Shown here piece after piece: positions 1-7,321 of a DNA stretch of 43,454 nucleotides. The stretch spans positions 1 through 43,454 of the forward strand of contig JAWXBM010000061.1 of the NCBI GenBank assembly GCA_034440115.1, given 5' to 3'. The position numbers and the translations under genes were made by a program. The notes beneath the pieces are model-generated. The model did no database searches and was not told the origin of the DNA. It saw only the letters and a program-made list of their open reading frames with translations. Position 1 is the first letter of the stretch. The number at the start of each line of letters is the position of its first letter. The DNA is from JAWXBM01 sp034440115. Lineage in GTDB: Bacteria; Pseudomonadota; Gammaproteobacteria; Xanthomonadales; SZUA-36.

Positions 1-1
1 G

Positions 2-691
2 CAGGTTTACCAGAAAGTGCACCACTTCTGCGCCTTTGATATGGGTGCCTTTTATCTGGATATCATCAAGGATCGGCTGTACACCACTGGCGCTGATAGA
101 CTGCCACGTCGATCTGCACAAACCGCCATGTACCACGTGTTGGAAGCCATGCTGCGTTGGATCACTCCGGTGCTGACTTTTACGGCGGAAGAAATCCATA
201 CCCATATGCCGGGACAGCGGAGTGAAAGCGTTCTGTTGGAAACCTGGTGGCCGGGTTTGTTCGAACTGGATCAGCCCGAGGCAGAGCGAGCCCGTTGGGA
301 TATGATTCTGGAACTGCGAGAAGCAGTGAGTAAATCCATTGAAGTGGTGCGGCGCGCAGGCGCGGCCGGTTCATCGCTGGCTGTGGAAGTTGATCTATGG
401 CTTACGGGCGACTACAAGGCGGCTTTCGATTGGTTGGGCGATGAGCTGCGTTTTGTTTTGATCACTTCGAGTGCGCGTGTTCATGAGCTGGACACTGCGC
501 CCACTGATGCCCAGCGGGTGAAGCTGGATGGAGGGGAGATTGCCCTGCAGGTCAGGCCATCAGACCACAGCAAATGTGTGCGCTGTTGGCATTACCGGGC
601 TGATGTCGGAGCTGACCCTGAGCATCCCGAAGCCTGTCTGCGCTGTGTGGAGAATGTCTGTGGAGATGGCGAACAAAGGCGGGTGGCCTGA
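2..691 (+). CDS. ileS: Isoleucyl-tRNA synthetase, C-terminal part (5' truncated by window)
   Basis: This is the 3' end of a class I aminoacyl-tRNA synthetase that charges tRNA-Ile in the cytoplasm. The reading frame is open from base 2, so the start lies outside the window. What remains is the anticodon-binding helical region and the C-terminal zinc-binding element: a KCVRCWH motif, then a DVG tripeptide, then a second CLRC pair close to the C-terminus. This is the usual IleS arrangement. The TGA stop at 689-691 is followed immediately, with no spacer, by the GTG start of lspA, so the two are almost certainly co-transcribed and possibly translationally coupled. The ileS-lspA-ispH order is widely conserved in gammaproteobacteria and supports the call. 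Confidence 0.96.
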   Translation, partial: QVYQKVHHFCAFDMGAFYLDIIKDRLYTTGADRLPRRSAQTAMYHVLEAMLRWITPVLTFTAEEIHTHMPGQRSESVLLETWWPGLFELDQPEAERARWDMILELREAVSKSIEVVRRAGAAGSSLAVEVDLWLTGDYKAAFDWLGDELRFVLITSSARVHELDTAPTDAQRVKLDGGEIALQVRPSDHSKCVRCWHYRADVGADPEHPEACLRCVENVCGDGEQRRVA

Positions 692-1249
692 GTGAATTCG
701 AAGTCAGACCAAAAAACGGCAAGTTCTGTAGAGAAAGCGGCGCCCGAGCGCAAACCACCGGCGCCGTATTCCTGGCTGTGGTTATTTGTTTCTGCCGCCG
801 TGGTATGGGCTGATATGGAAACCAAGGCCTGGGCCAGCGAAGTGTTAACTCTTTATCGTCCGCAGGAAGTATGGCCCTGGTTGAATATGACGCTGGCGCA
901 CAATTATGGTGCTGCCTTCAGCTTTCTCAGTGATGCCGGAGGCTGGCAGCGTTGGTTTTTCACCATCATGGCATCCATTGTCAGCTTGGTGTTGATCGTT
1001 TGGGTATTGCGGCTGCCACGTCGTGAATGGTTGACGGGTTTGGCTCTGGCACTGGTTATTGGCGGTGCCATTGGCAACCTGGTGGATCGAGTGCAGCTAG
1101 GATATGTAGTTGATTTTATAGATGTGTATTACAAGGGCTGGCATTGGCCCGCTTTCAACGTCGCTGACTCGGCTATCACCTGCGGCATCGTACTCATGAT
1201 TCTGGACGCCGTGTTGCAAACAATGCGTTCCCGGAAATCTGCTGAATGA
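692..1249 (+). CDS. lspA: Lipoprotein signal peptidase (signal peptidase II)
   Basis: Inner-membrane aspartic protease that removes signal peptides from diacylglyceryl-modified prolipoproteins. Family motifs are present in order: NYGAAFSF, GGAIGNLVDR with the first catalytic Asp, and FNVADSAI with the second. Hydrophobic segments between them fit the usual four membrane helices. At 185 residues it is about 20 longer than typical because of a charged, Lys/Pro-rich N-terminal extension ahead of the first helix. The start is GTG at 692, directly abutting the ileS stop; no better start precedes the first helix. Its stop overlaps the ispH start. The fkpB gene that often sits between lspA and ispH is absent here. 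Several lipobox proteins in this window (29875, perhaps 35532, and 43112) would be its substrates. Confidence 0.95.
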   Translation: MNSKSDQKTASSVEKAAPERKPPAPYSWLWLFVSAAVVWADMETKAWASEVLTLYRPQEVWPWLNMTLAHNYGAAFSFLSDAGGWQRWFFTIMASIVSLVLIVWVLRLPRREWLTGLALALVIGGAIGNLVDRVQLGYVVDFIDVYYKGWHWPAFNVADSAITCGIVLMILDAVLQTMRSRKSAE

Positions 1250-2208
1250 ATATCCTGTTGGCCAATCCACGTGGTTTCTGTGCCGGAGTCGATCGGGCCA
1301 TTGAAATCGTTGAGCGGGCGCTGGAAATTTTTGGTGCCCCGATCTATGTGCGCCACGAAGTGGTACACAATCGGTTTGTGGTTGATCGTCTGCGCGAAGC
1401 GGGTGCGATATTTGTCGATGAACTGGAAGAAGTACCAGATAATTCCACGGTCATATTCAGCGCGCATGGAGTTTCAAAAGCCGTGCGAAATGCGGGAAAA
1501 GAGCGTGGACTCAAAGTATTCGATGCGACCTGCCCGCTGGTAACCAAGGTACATATGGAAGTGGCCAGGCACTGCAAAGCGGGCCGTGACGTCGTATTGA
1601 TTGGGCATGCTGGGCACCCTGAAGTCGAAGGGACATTGGGGCAATGGCTGAAACAGCCGCCGCGTGGTAATCGGATCTACCTGGTTGAAACGCCGGAGGA
1701 CGTAGACACGTTGCAAGTTGAACATGCAGATGAAATCGCTTTTGTAACCCAGACCACATTATCAGTTGATGACACTCAAGCAGTAATCAATGCATTGCAA
1801 CAACGCTACCCCGCAATTCAGGGCCCGCGCCATGATGATATTTGCTATGCCACACAGAATCGTCAGGATGCGGTGAAAGAGTTGAGTGACCAGGTCGATT
1901 TGCTGCTGGTAGTCGGCTCGATAAATAGTTCCAATTCAAATCGATTGCGTGAATTGGCTGAGAAGCGGAATGTTCCAGCTTTTCTGATCGATGGTGCAGA
2001 TGATATTCGCGATGAATGGCTGGTGGGTGTGGAATCAGTTGGTGTAACAGCGGGTGCTTCCGCCCCTGAGAGCCTGGTCAGAGGCGTGATTGACCAGTTG
2101 AAAAAGAAGGGTGGTCAGCAGGTCCGTGAGTTATCGGGTATTCATGAAAATATGGAATTTGCTCTGCCCCGTGAGTTGCGAATTCGCTTGGTCAGCCAGG
2201 CTGAATAG
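1246..2208 (+). CDS. ispH: 4-hydroxy-3-methylbut-2-enyl diphosphate reductase
   Basis: Last enzyme of the MEP isoprenoid pathway; it converts HMBPP to IPP and DMAPP with an iron-sulfur cluster. The protein opens with the family signature NPRGFCAGVDRAI. The three cluster-ligating cysteines are at residues 12, 96 (DATCPLVTKVH) and 200 (DDICYATQNRQ). The HEVVHN and SAHGVS substrate-binding motifs are intact. The length of 320 residues is normal. The ATG at 1246 overlaps the lspA stop by four bases (ATGA), so this is the last gene of the ileS-lspA-ispH run. It converges on the minus-strand minor pilin operon, with only 43 bases between the stops and no clear intrinsic terminator visible there. 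Confidence 0.97.
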   Translation: MNILLANPRGFCAGVDRAIEIVERALEIFGAPIYVRHEVVHNRFVVDRLREAGAIFVDELEEVPDNSTVIFSAHGVSKAVRNAGKERGLKVFDATCPLVTKVHMEVARHCKAGRDVVLIGHAGHPEVEGTLGQWLKQPPRGNRIYLVETPEDVDTLQVEHADEIAFVTQTTLSVDDTQAVINALQQRYPAIQGPRHDDICYATQNRQDAVKELSDQVDLLLVVGSINSSNSNRLRELAEKRNVPAFLIDGADDIRDEWLVGVESVGVTAGASAPESLVRGVIDQLKKKGGQQVRELSGIHENMEFALPRELRIRLVSQAE

Positions 2209-2251
2209 CTACTCTTTAAAACACCGGCCTGTCGGCTGGACGCGTTGTGTT

Positions 2252-2704
2252 CTAACGACCCTCCCAGCACTTTCGTTTCGCATCCTCCGGGCCGCTTGTA
2301 CTCCGCCAACCAGATTGATCCAGTAATAGCTCGTTGCAGGAATCCTGTTGCTGCACTCCCAATGGACTGGCAATTACCGCAAAGACGGTTGTGCTGGCAG
2401 CCTCTGCTGGCTCCATCCGGTAACTGTAACGGGCGGAAGTCTCCGCAGGGAGGCACCGCCGCGTATCGTATCGAAACTCCGCTGCATAGATGGCTTGCTG
2501 GCAACTGGCAGCTGCCAATAGGGTTTCGATGGCATTGACCCGATGGTTGCGCAGCAGATACTGCTGATAACTTGGCACGGCCATTGCAACCAACACCGTG
2601 ATCAGTAGCAGGGCGATCATTAGTTCCAGCAAAGTAAAGCCTTTGCTCCGTTTTCTCATCGACACATGATTCTGGCCTGCATTAGGTTTGGACTTGTTGG
2701 CCAT
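2252..2704 (-). CDS. pilE: Type IV pilus minor pilin PilE-like
   Basis: Minor type IV pilin. A class III leader ends in Lys-Gly and is followed by FTLLELMIALLLITVLVAM, with the mature N-terminal Phe and Glu at position 5 that the prepilin peptidase and pilus assembly need. The C-terminal domain carries paired cysteines, as in PilE/PilA-type pilins. I place the start at ATG 2704, which has GGAGAG upstream and shares one base with the pilX stop (TGATG); a TTG at 2707 and an ATG at 2659 (leader MRKRSKG) are alternatives. It is the promoter-distal gene of pilV-pilW-pilX-pilE, which with ispH next door matches the Pseudomonas arrangement. It probably belongs to the minor-pilin complex that primes pilus assembly. 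Confidence 0.88.
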   Translation of the reverse strand: MANKSKPNAGQNHVSMRKRSKGFTLLELMIALLLITVLVAMAVPSYQQYLLRNHRVNAIETLLAAASCQQAIYAAEFRYDTRRCLPAETSARYSYRMEPAEAASTTVFAVIASPLGVQQQDSCNELLLDQSGWRSTSGPEDAKRKCWEGR

Positions 2705-3459
2705 CAACGCCTCTCCCGATAGGCCATTCGGCCACAGTCATACCAGGGCCGGAATGTGCTGCATTCCAAGGCAATGCTTTCGCTCTCGGTTGTATTGGGT
2801 CTCCACGGCCTGGCCAGAATAGATTCAACAACGTGTGTGCTACTGGCAGCGATGCCGGTGCCGCGTCCCAATATCCGGTAATACGCCACGCCATTGATTG
2901 CGGGAGCTTCTTCCGCATCTTGTTCACTGATGGCACCGTCTGCTGCCCTGTTTGGAGCTACATCTGAAGCCATGTATTCAAGTTCTTCAATAATAAACAT
3001 GGGTGACAGGCGGCCAGGCAAAGACCAGAAAGATCCAGGATCCAAAATTAAATCAGTTTCGAATGTTGTTGGGCTGGGCGGGTGGCCCCACGTCAACCAC
3101 CAGTTATCATCCAGGGATTCTGGATACTGCGGTAATGAATCAGCATCGGATATTGCCACCAGTTCAGCAAAACAATCTGCCTGGCAATTGCTGTTTCGAA
3201 CACCATCAGGCAACTCGAGAACATACTGCTCACCCGCACGCAGAGCTGAAATGGCAGACAACCGGGCCAGCTCTCCGTCAGCGTGGTTTGCTGCCATTTG
3301 CTGCTGTTGCAGCATGCTGCTGGCGGCCAGTGTCGCCAGCAGACTCAAGCCTGCCAACATGGCCAGGCTCAGCAACAGCACGGACCCCGCCTGTTTCAGG
3401 CAGCCGGGTGCAAGCAGCGGAGAGTTCCAAACCGGGCTGTTTGCTTTTGTTACTGTCAT
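2704..3459 (-). CDS. pilX: Type IV pilus assembly protein PilX-like
   Basis: Minor pilin of the PilX family. The N-terminus has the characteristic QAGSVLLLSLAMLAGLSLL segment and then a long amphipathic stretch (QQQQMAANHADGELARLSA, ending in ALRAGEQY), typical of PilX rather than major pilins. The C-terminal domain has several cysteines and is poorly conserved. At 251 residues it is longer than many PilX proteins. I take ATG 3459 as the start, overlapping the pilW stop by four bases (ATGA); a TTG two codons upstream is less likely. PilX usually works with PilY1 at the pilus tip, but no pilY1 lies between pilX and pilE in this window. Confidence 0.82.
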   Translation of the reverse strand: MTVTKANSPVWNSPLLAPGCLKQAGSVLLLSLAMLAGLSLLATLAASSMLQQQQMAANHADGELARLSAISALRAGEQYVLELPDGVRNSNCQADCFAELVAISDADSLPQYPESLDDNWWLTWGHPPSPTTFETDLILDPGSFWSLPGRLSPMFIIEELEYMASDVAPNRAADGAISEQDAEEAPAINGVAYYRILGRGTGIAASSTHVVESILARPWRPNTTESESIALECSTFRPWYDCGRMAYRERR

Positions 3460-4223
3460 GGCCAAGGCCGATTCAATGGAAGTGTGTAGCTTGCAACCCG
3501 GCGCAGTCGTCCGTCTGCAGGTGCGGTGTAACTGAAGTCGAGGATTTGGAAAACGCTGGCTTGAGTTGGAGCGATACTTTCGCGGCTGCTGCTCAGGATA
3601 CCCAATCGAACGGCGCGAACTTTTTCCGGACTATCCCACTGACCGGCTCTCAGCCAGCTATCAATCTGACCATCGCCATCCGTGTCTGAAGCGTATAAAG
3701 CCTGAAAGACTTCAACCTGCGGTACGGCTCCCTGGCGATTGATTTGAGTGATCATTGCATCGACAGAAGGTCCGTAACGGCAACTATGCGCCAGGCTGCC
3801 GCTATTCAGCTCAAGAGTGCTCTCCTTCAGGTAAAAACGCGGCAGGCCTGCGCTGTCCGTGGCGCTGTTCAAAGTTCCAAAACAGTTATGCTCGGACCAA
3901 CTGCGTGAAATTAACCGGTCGCTGTTTGGGCCAGTACCATCTGCAGAACCGGGCATTAGTCCAATCGGAGTAGCTTCGTGCAGCCAGGGCTCAGGGTGGT
4001 AAGCACTATCGGCAATACTGGAGGAAACCAGATCAGCAAAAAATCGTGCGTTTTCCTGCAGCTCCGCCAGGCTTTCCTGCAGCCTGAAACTATTTCGCGC
4101 TGCCATGGCCATATGCACCAGGGTCAGCGTCAGCAGCGAGCTGAGCGCCATGGCAATCAGCAATTCCAGCAGGCTCATACCGTTCTGGTAAACGAAAAAC
4201 CTGTGTATCTGCTTGCTAATCAT
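3456..4223 (-). CDS. pilW: Type IV pilus assembly protein PilW-like
   Basis: Minor pilin of the PilW family. A basic leader ending in Gly is followed by MSLLELLIAMALSSLLTLTL, with Glu at mature position 5. An ARFFADLVSSSI segment follows, typical of PilW proteins. The rest is a 200-residue globular domain containing a DTDGDGQIDSW stretch that looks like a short acidic, possibly calcium-binding loop. The start is ATG at 4223, overlapping the pilV stop by four bases; the stop overlaps the start of pilX in the same way. The tight overlaps indicate one transcript from pilV to pilE. Function as part of the minor-pilin priming complex is taken from the family. Confidence 0.86.
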   Translation of the reverse strand: MISKQIHRFFVYQNGMSLLELLIAMALSSLLTLTLVHMAMAARNSFRLQESLAELQENARFFADLVSSSIADSAYHPEPWLHEATPIGLMPGSADGTGPNSDRLISRSWSEHNCFGTLNSATDSAGLPRFYLKESTLELNSGSLAHSCRYGPSVDAMITQINRQGAVPQVEVFQALYASDTDGDGQIDSWLRAGQWDSPEKVRAVRLGILSSSRESIAPTQASVFQILDFSYTAPADGRLRRVASYTLPLNRPWP

Positions 4224-4726
4224 GGTCTGGGTAGTGGCATTACCAGCCGTTTGGTTTCAAGAGTTCGTTGGCCTCTGACTTGTTCTTGCCAGACAATTTT
4301 GACCAATGCTTCCCCGGTGCCGTCACAAGCCAATTCCCCGGGTTCGCCATCCAAAGGTGAAGAATCCATGCAAACCAGGCCCTGGGCGCGCGATGCACTT
4401 CGCTCAAGCGCCTGTTGCCATTGATGCAGATGACTGCTGGCCCAGTCAATGGTGGGGCAGGGTAGGCCGTCACCGCAGTTTGCAGGCTGAGTCGCTGCGT
4501 AAATAAAGTGACCCAGGGTGGAGGGGTTGGCGTGGATTAGTTGTGCCAGTTCAGAGGCCTGCAGGGTTACCATGCTGCGCTCCTGTGCTTGCGCCGTGCC
4601 TTGCACCGAGGCCAATAACACCAGAGCCAGACCGCTACCTCCCACTGCCAGTAGCAGCATGGCGAGCATGACTTCAATCAAAGAAAAACCCTGTTCTCCT
4701 GATGGCTTTGAGCGTTTTTGAAGCAT
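4220..4726 (-). CDS. pilV: Type IV pilus modification/minor pilin PilV-like
   Basis: First gene of the minor-pilin operon. The prepilin leader ends GEQG and is followed by FSLIEVMLAMLLLAVGGSGLA, with Glu at mature position 5, the class III signal. The 168-residue length and the SELAQLIHANP segment after the hydrophobic helix are typical of PilV. The ATG at 4726 has a GGGAG ribosome-binding site about eight bases upstream. In Pseudomonas, fimU precedes pilV; here the adjacent upstream feature is the tRNA-Thr, and a FimT/GspH-like gene sits alone at 34656-35111. No other minor-pilin gene lies upstream in the window. Confidence 0.86.
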   Translation of the reverse strand: MLQKRSKPSGEQGFSLIEVMLAMLLLAVGGSGLALVLLASVQGTAQAQERSMVTLQASELAQLIHANPSTLGHFIYAATQPANCGDGLPCPTIDWASSHLHQWQQALERSASRAQGLVCMDSSPLDGEPGELACDGTGEALVKIVWQEQVRGQRTLETKRLVMPLPRP

Positions 4727-4861
4727 GGATAAATCTCCCGAACCTGAGCCCGCCAGGGCTGAATTCCATGCCGTCAGTTTGCTGCGAAAGCGAGTCGTGG
4801 GTAATAGGAAAACTACCCGCGTCCATGTAGGAAAAAGCGGTCATAATCCACTTCGACGGTG

Positions 4862-4890
4862 TTGTGCCAAAAAGCGGATTTGCATATACT
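4862..4890 (+). promoter_or_regulatory. Probable promoter of the tRNA-Thr gene
   Basis: TTGTGC at 4862-4867 and TATACT at 4885-4890 are separated by 17 bases, a near-ideal sigma-70 arrangement. The GC-rich stretch just after the -10 (GCGCCCC) resembles the discriminator of stringently controlled stable-RNA promoters. The tRNA begins 17 bases after the -10. Seen in sequence; activity is inferred. Confidence 0.65.
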
Positions 4891-4906
4891 TGCGCCCCTT
4901 CCAAGT

Positions 4907-4982
<76 letters not shown>

Positions 4983-5109
4983 TTCATTAGGTTTTTCCCC
5001 ACCAGGCTGATTCACCAGGTGGCGCCAAGGCGGATATTGAGCTTGCGCTACAAAAAATGAGGTGGATGTTTGGCGGTGTATTTGCCTGTTTGTCCAGTCG
5101 AAGCTTTAT

Positions 5110-5143
5110 GATTTCGGTCAAAACCAATTTGATTTCGTCAAAA
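5110..5143 (+). repeat. Two near-identical 13-14 base direct repeats, 21 bases apart
   Basis: GATTTCGGTCAAAA (5110-5123) recurs as GATTTCGTCAAAA (5131-5143), differing by one G. The start-to-start distance is 21 bases, or two helical turns, and the pair ends 13 bases before the GTG at 5157. The spacing suits two regulator subunits bound on one face of the DNA. No regulator can be named. Confidence 0.45.
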
Positions 5144-5156
5144 ATAGTGCATATCT

Positions 5157-5549
5157 GTGAACCTTTTTAAGGCAAGCCTTGCCTATTTTGGCCTGGTATT
5201 TGGAGCTGGATTTCTGTTGGCCATGGTCCGGATCCCAGTCCTGGTCCCGCACCTGGGTGAGCGCTGGGCCGAGCTATTGGAGATGCCTTTAATGCTGGCG
5301 GTTATGATAATGGCTGCACGATGGGTGCCAAGCCGGTTTGGGCTAAGAGCTAAGCCTGGTAAGTGTTTGGCGATGGGTTTGGTGGCTCTTGGGTTGATGT
5401 TGGCAGCAGAAACAGGGGTGATGCTGCAGAATCAATCATTGGCCGAGTACATGGCAGCAAGGGATCCCATTTCTGGAGTTGTTTACTTGCTGATGTTAGT
5501 CGTATTTGCCGTTTTGCCCCGTGCTTTGAGCGGTCGTCAATTTAAGTAA
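5157..5549 (+). CDS. Small multipass membrane protein, function unknown
   Basis: A 130-residue protein with about four hydrophobic segments: residues roughly 5-25 (LAYFGLVFGAGFLLAMV), 43-55, 70-88 (LAMGLVALGLMLAAETG) and 105-122 (ISGVVYLLMLVVFAVLP). It lies in the inner membrane by inference. I do not recognise a family with known function. The start is GTG at 5157; no convincing Shine-Dalgarno sequence is visible, and no in-frame ATG precedes the first helix. It is monocistronic, with the tRNA-Thr upstream and the csp gene downstream. A pair of direct repeats just upstream suggests its own regulation. Confidence 0.7.
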   Translation: MNLFKASLAYFGLVFGAGFLLAMVRIPVLVPHLGERWAELLEMPLMLAVMIMAARWVPSRFGLRAKPGKCLAMGLVALGLMLAAETGVMLQNQSLAEYMAARDPISGVVYLLMLVVFAVLPRALSGRQFK

Positions 5550-5867
5550 AATTTAATAAATCTTCACTATTCGCGGCTGTTTAGGCTACACTGCGCGCAA
5601 TTTAATTCATTGACGAATTCATGGTGCCAGCAGTTAACTCCGTTTCTTTAATCTGCAGTTTAAAAAAGCAGCCGAACAAGAATCGGAAATTCAAGAATGC
5701 AAAATTTGAACAAACCCATCCTTTATAAAATCTCTCACGCTTATCTCTATTTAAGTCATTGAGAGCGGGCGGCATTTTTATTTCCATTTTATTGCAAGCA
5801 CCCAACAGAATTTCCGCATTTTGCGGAATGTTTAGATAGACCCATTATCAATTGAGGATATAAGTTC
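5550..5867 (+). promoter_or_regulatory. Long AT-rich leader and promoter region of the cold-shock gene
   Basis: This 318-base stretch holds no convincing gene. A possible promoter is TTCACT (5563-5568) and TACACT (5587-5592) with an 18-base spacer, which would give an untranslated leader of roughly 270 bases. Near its end is a perfect hairpin, TTCCGCA-ttt-TGCGGAA (5812-5828). GAGGA at 5854-5858 is the ribosome-binding site. Long structured leaders are established for cspA-type mRNAs, where they control translation with temperature. Whether this one acts that way is inference. Confidence 0.5.
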
Positions 5868-6071
5868 ATGAGTACAGGTACAGTTAAGTGGTTCGATGCA
5901 GGTAAAGGTTACGGTTTCATCACCCCTGATGACGGCGGTAAGGATCTGTTCGTTCACCACTCAGAAATCCAGAGTTCAGGTTACAAAACTTTGAACGATG
6001 GTCAGAAAGTAGAATTCGAATTGGGACAAGGCCAGAAAGGCCCATGTGCCACCAAGGTTCTGCCGCTCTGA
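5868..6071 (+). CDS. CspA-family cold-shock protein
   Basis: A 67-residue single cold-shock domain that binds single-stranded RNA and DNA and melts mRNA structure. RNP1 (KGYGFITP) and RNP2 (DLFVHH) are both intact, preceded by the standard TGTVKWFD opening. The length is that of a minimal Csp. ATG at 5868 has GAGGA nine bases upstream. The C-terminus (GPCATKVLPL) replaces the more usual GPQAxNV ending, which is common in Csp proteins of this group. The gene stands alone, with a long 5' leader and a strong terminator about 120 bases after the stop. I cannot tell which E. coli paralogue it matches, so no symbol is given. Confidence 0.95.
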   Translation: MSTGTVKWFDAGKGYGFITPDDGGKDLFVHHSEIQSSGYKTLNDGQKVEFELGQGQKGPCATKVLPL

Positions 6072-6193
6072 TATAGCTCTGCAGTACCTGGCATGATACC
6101 AATCTGGGTGGCTGGCTTAGCCGGCACCCCGGGCGGTTTTGTTCAGTAACTGCTTTCGCTGCAAAGCCGCTCGTAAAGAGCAAACGGCAATCG

Positions 6194-6228
6194 AAAAGAG
6201 CATGGTTTACGAGCCATGCTCTTTTTTT
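6194..6228 (+). terminator. Strong intrinsic terminator after the csp gene
   Basis: A perfect 12-base-pair stem (AAAAGAGCATGG with CCATGCTCTTTT, 6194-6205 and 6214-6225) closes an eight-base loop and runs into a T tract. The A-rich foot could let it work in both directions, also ending the minus-strand gene at 6261. Confidence 0.88.
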
Positions 6229-6260
6229 GCCTGGCTGAAATAATGCAGATGAAATAATGC

Positions 6261-7232
6261 TTAAAGTCCTGCCAGTTGTTTGATCCAGTCAGACAGCACT
6301 TTCATTTGCTTGCCGTCACGCCACAGATAGTCCTCACCGCTGTAACCCCACCAATCCCAACAAGCCAACGGGTTGGCCATGCTGGCCACCGCCTGCGGGA
6401 AGGCCAGAACAATATGGTTCTTTTCAGCCCATTCCAGATAACCACTCTGCTCGATAAAAGCCATTTGCACCTGGCTGGCGGATTGAGCGCAGCCATGCAG
6501 CACCAAATGCAATGCGCAGTTGGAATCACTGGTATTGCAGGCGGGTGGAACAAACAGAAAAGCGGTTTCATCAAGCAGGGCATCTTTGGCTGCTGCCAGC
6601 GTTACTTTGCTGACTGATGTTTGAGCATCTCTATCGGGTTGCTGCAGGTCTGAATACAGGAACTGCAACAGTGTCCCAGCCGCATCGTAGTCGCAGTTTC
6701 CAACAAAAGGGCTTTCCACCTTGTCGCAGACCGTGCCCTTGCCATCGGCCGGGAAGGTATGTGCCGCCGGAATATCTGTAACTACTTCCATCTTCTGTAA
6801 CGGCACAAGTCCCTGATATATTCCGACCAGCGCATCATTCACACTAACTGGAACGGCAGTATCCAGGCTACCGTGAAATATCCAAACCAGATCATCAGCC
6901 AGATTTTCCAAATCGGCCAGGCGACCGTCTGCAGATGCATCGCGAATAGTCTGATTCAGCGTGTCCAGTGGAATTTCGGTTCCGGGTTCGGCCAGGCAGC
7001 GCCGCAATGCGTTTACCACCGAGCCTTCAGCACAGCCGAACGGCCCTCCAGCCAGCAGCGCCGCGCCCGAGAACAGATCCGAGTAAGCCAGGTGCAATTG
7101 GTGAGCCATTTGTGCGCCGGATGACATTCCTGAAACCGTAATACGGGCCGGGTCAATTCCCAGCTCTGAAGCTTGCTCTGCAAGCAAATTCCCCGTGTTC
7201 AAAATCAGTAGCATTTCAAAGATTCGGCGCAT
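6261..7232 (-). CDS. PHB depolymerase-like esterase (type II catalytic order)
   Basis: A 323-residue alpha/beta-hydrolase of the esterase/PHB depolymerase family, expected to hydrolyse ester bonds of polyhydroxyalkanoates or their oligomers. The lipase box GMSSG (catalytic Ser37) is near the N-terminus, with the probable Asp at 124 (GSLDTAVP) and His at 158 (AAHTFP). The oxyanion motif LHGC lies after them at 245-248, the circularly permuted (type II) order known in extracellular PHB depolymerases. There is no C-terminal substrate-binding domain or linker. The N-terminal hydrophobic stretch is short and contains Glu, so secretion is doubtful. GGAGG at 7241-7245 fixes the start. It follows the acyl-CoA synthetase on the same strand and may share its transcript. 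Confidence 0.78.
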   Translation of the reverse strand: MRRIFEMLLILNTGNLLAEQASELGIDPARITVSGMSSGAQMAHQLHLAYSDLFSGAALLAGGPFGCAEGSVVNALRRCLAEPGTEIPLDTLNQTIRDASADGRLADLENLADDLVWIFHGSLDTAVPVSVNDALVGIYQGLVPLQKMEVVTDIPAAHTFPADGKGTVCDKVESPFVGNCDYDAAGTLLQFLYSDLQQPDRDAQTSVSKVTLAAAKDALLDETAFLFVPPACNTSDSNCALHLVLHGCAQSASQVQMAFIEQSGYLEWAEKNHIVLAFPQAVASMANPLACWDWWGYSGEDYLWRDGKQMKVLSDWIKQLAGL

Positions 7233-7321
7233 GAGTTAGTCCTCCGGATAATAAGCTTCGACAGGAATTTTGAGTCCGGAAGCAGCACAAAACATTTACA
7301 AGTTTCGCCTCCGCTACTTCA

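Noticed and set aside
5602..5805. Minus-strand open frame of 67 codons in the csp leader
   Set aside because: AT-rich, no family pattern, no ribosome-binding site; more likely leader sequence.
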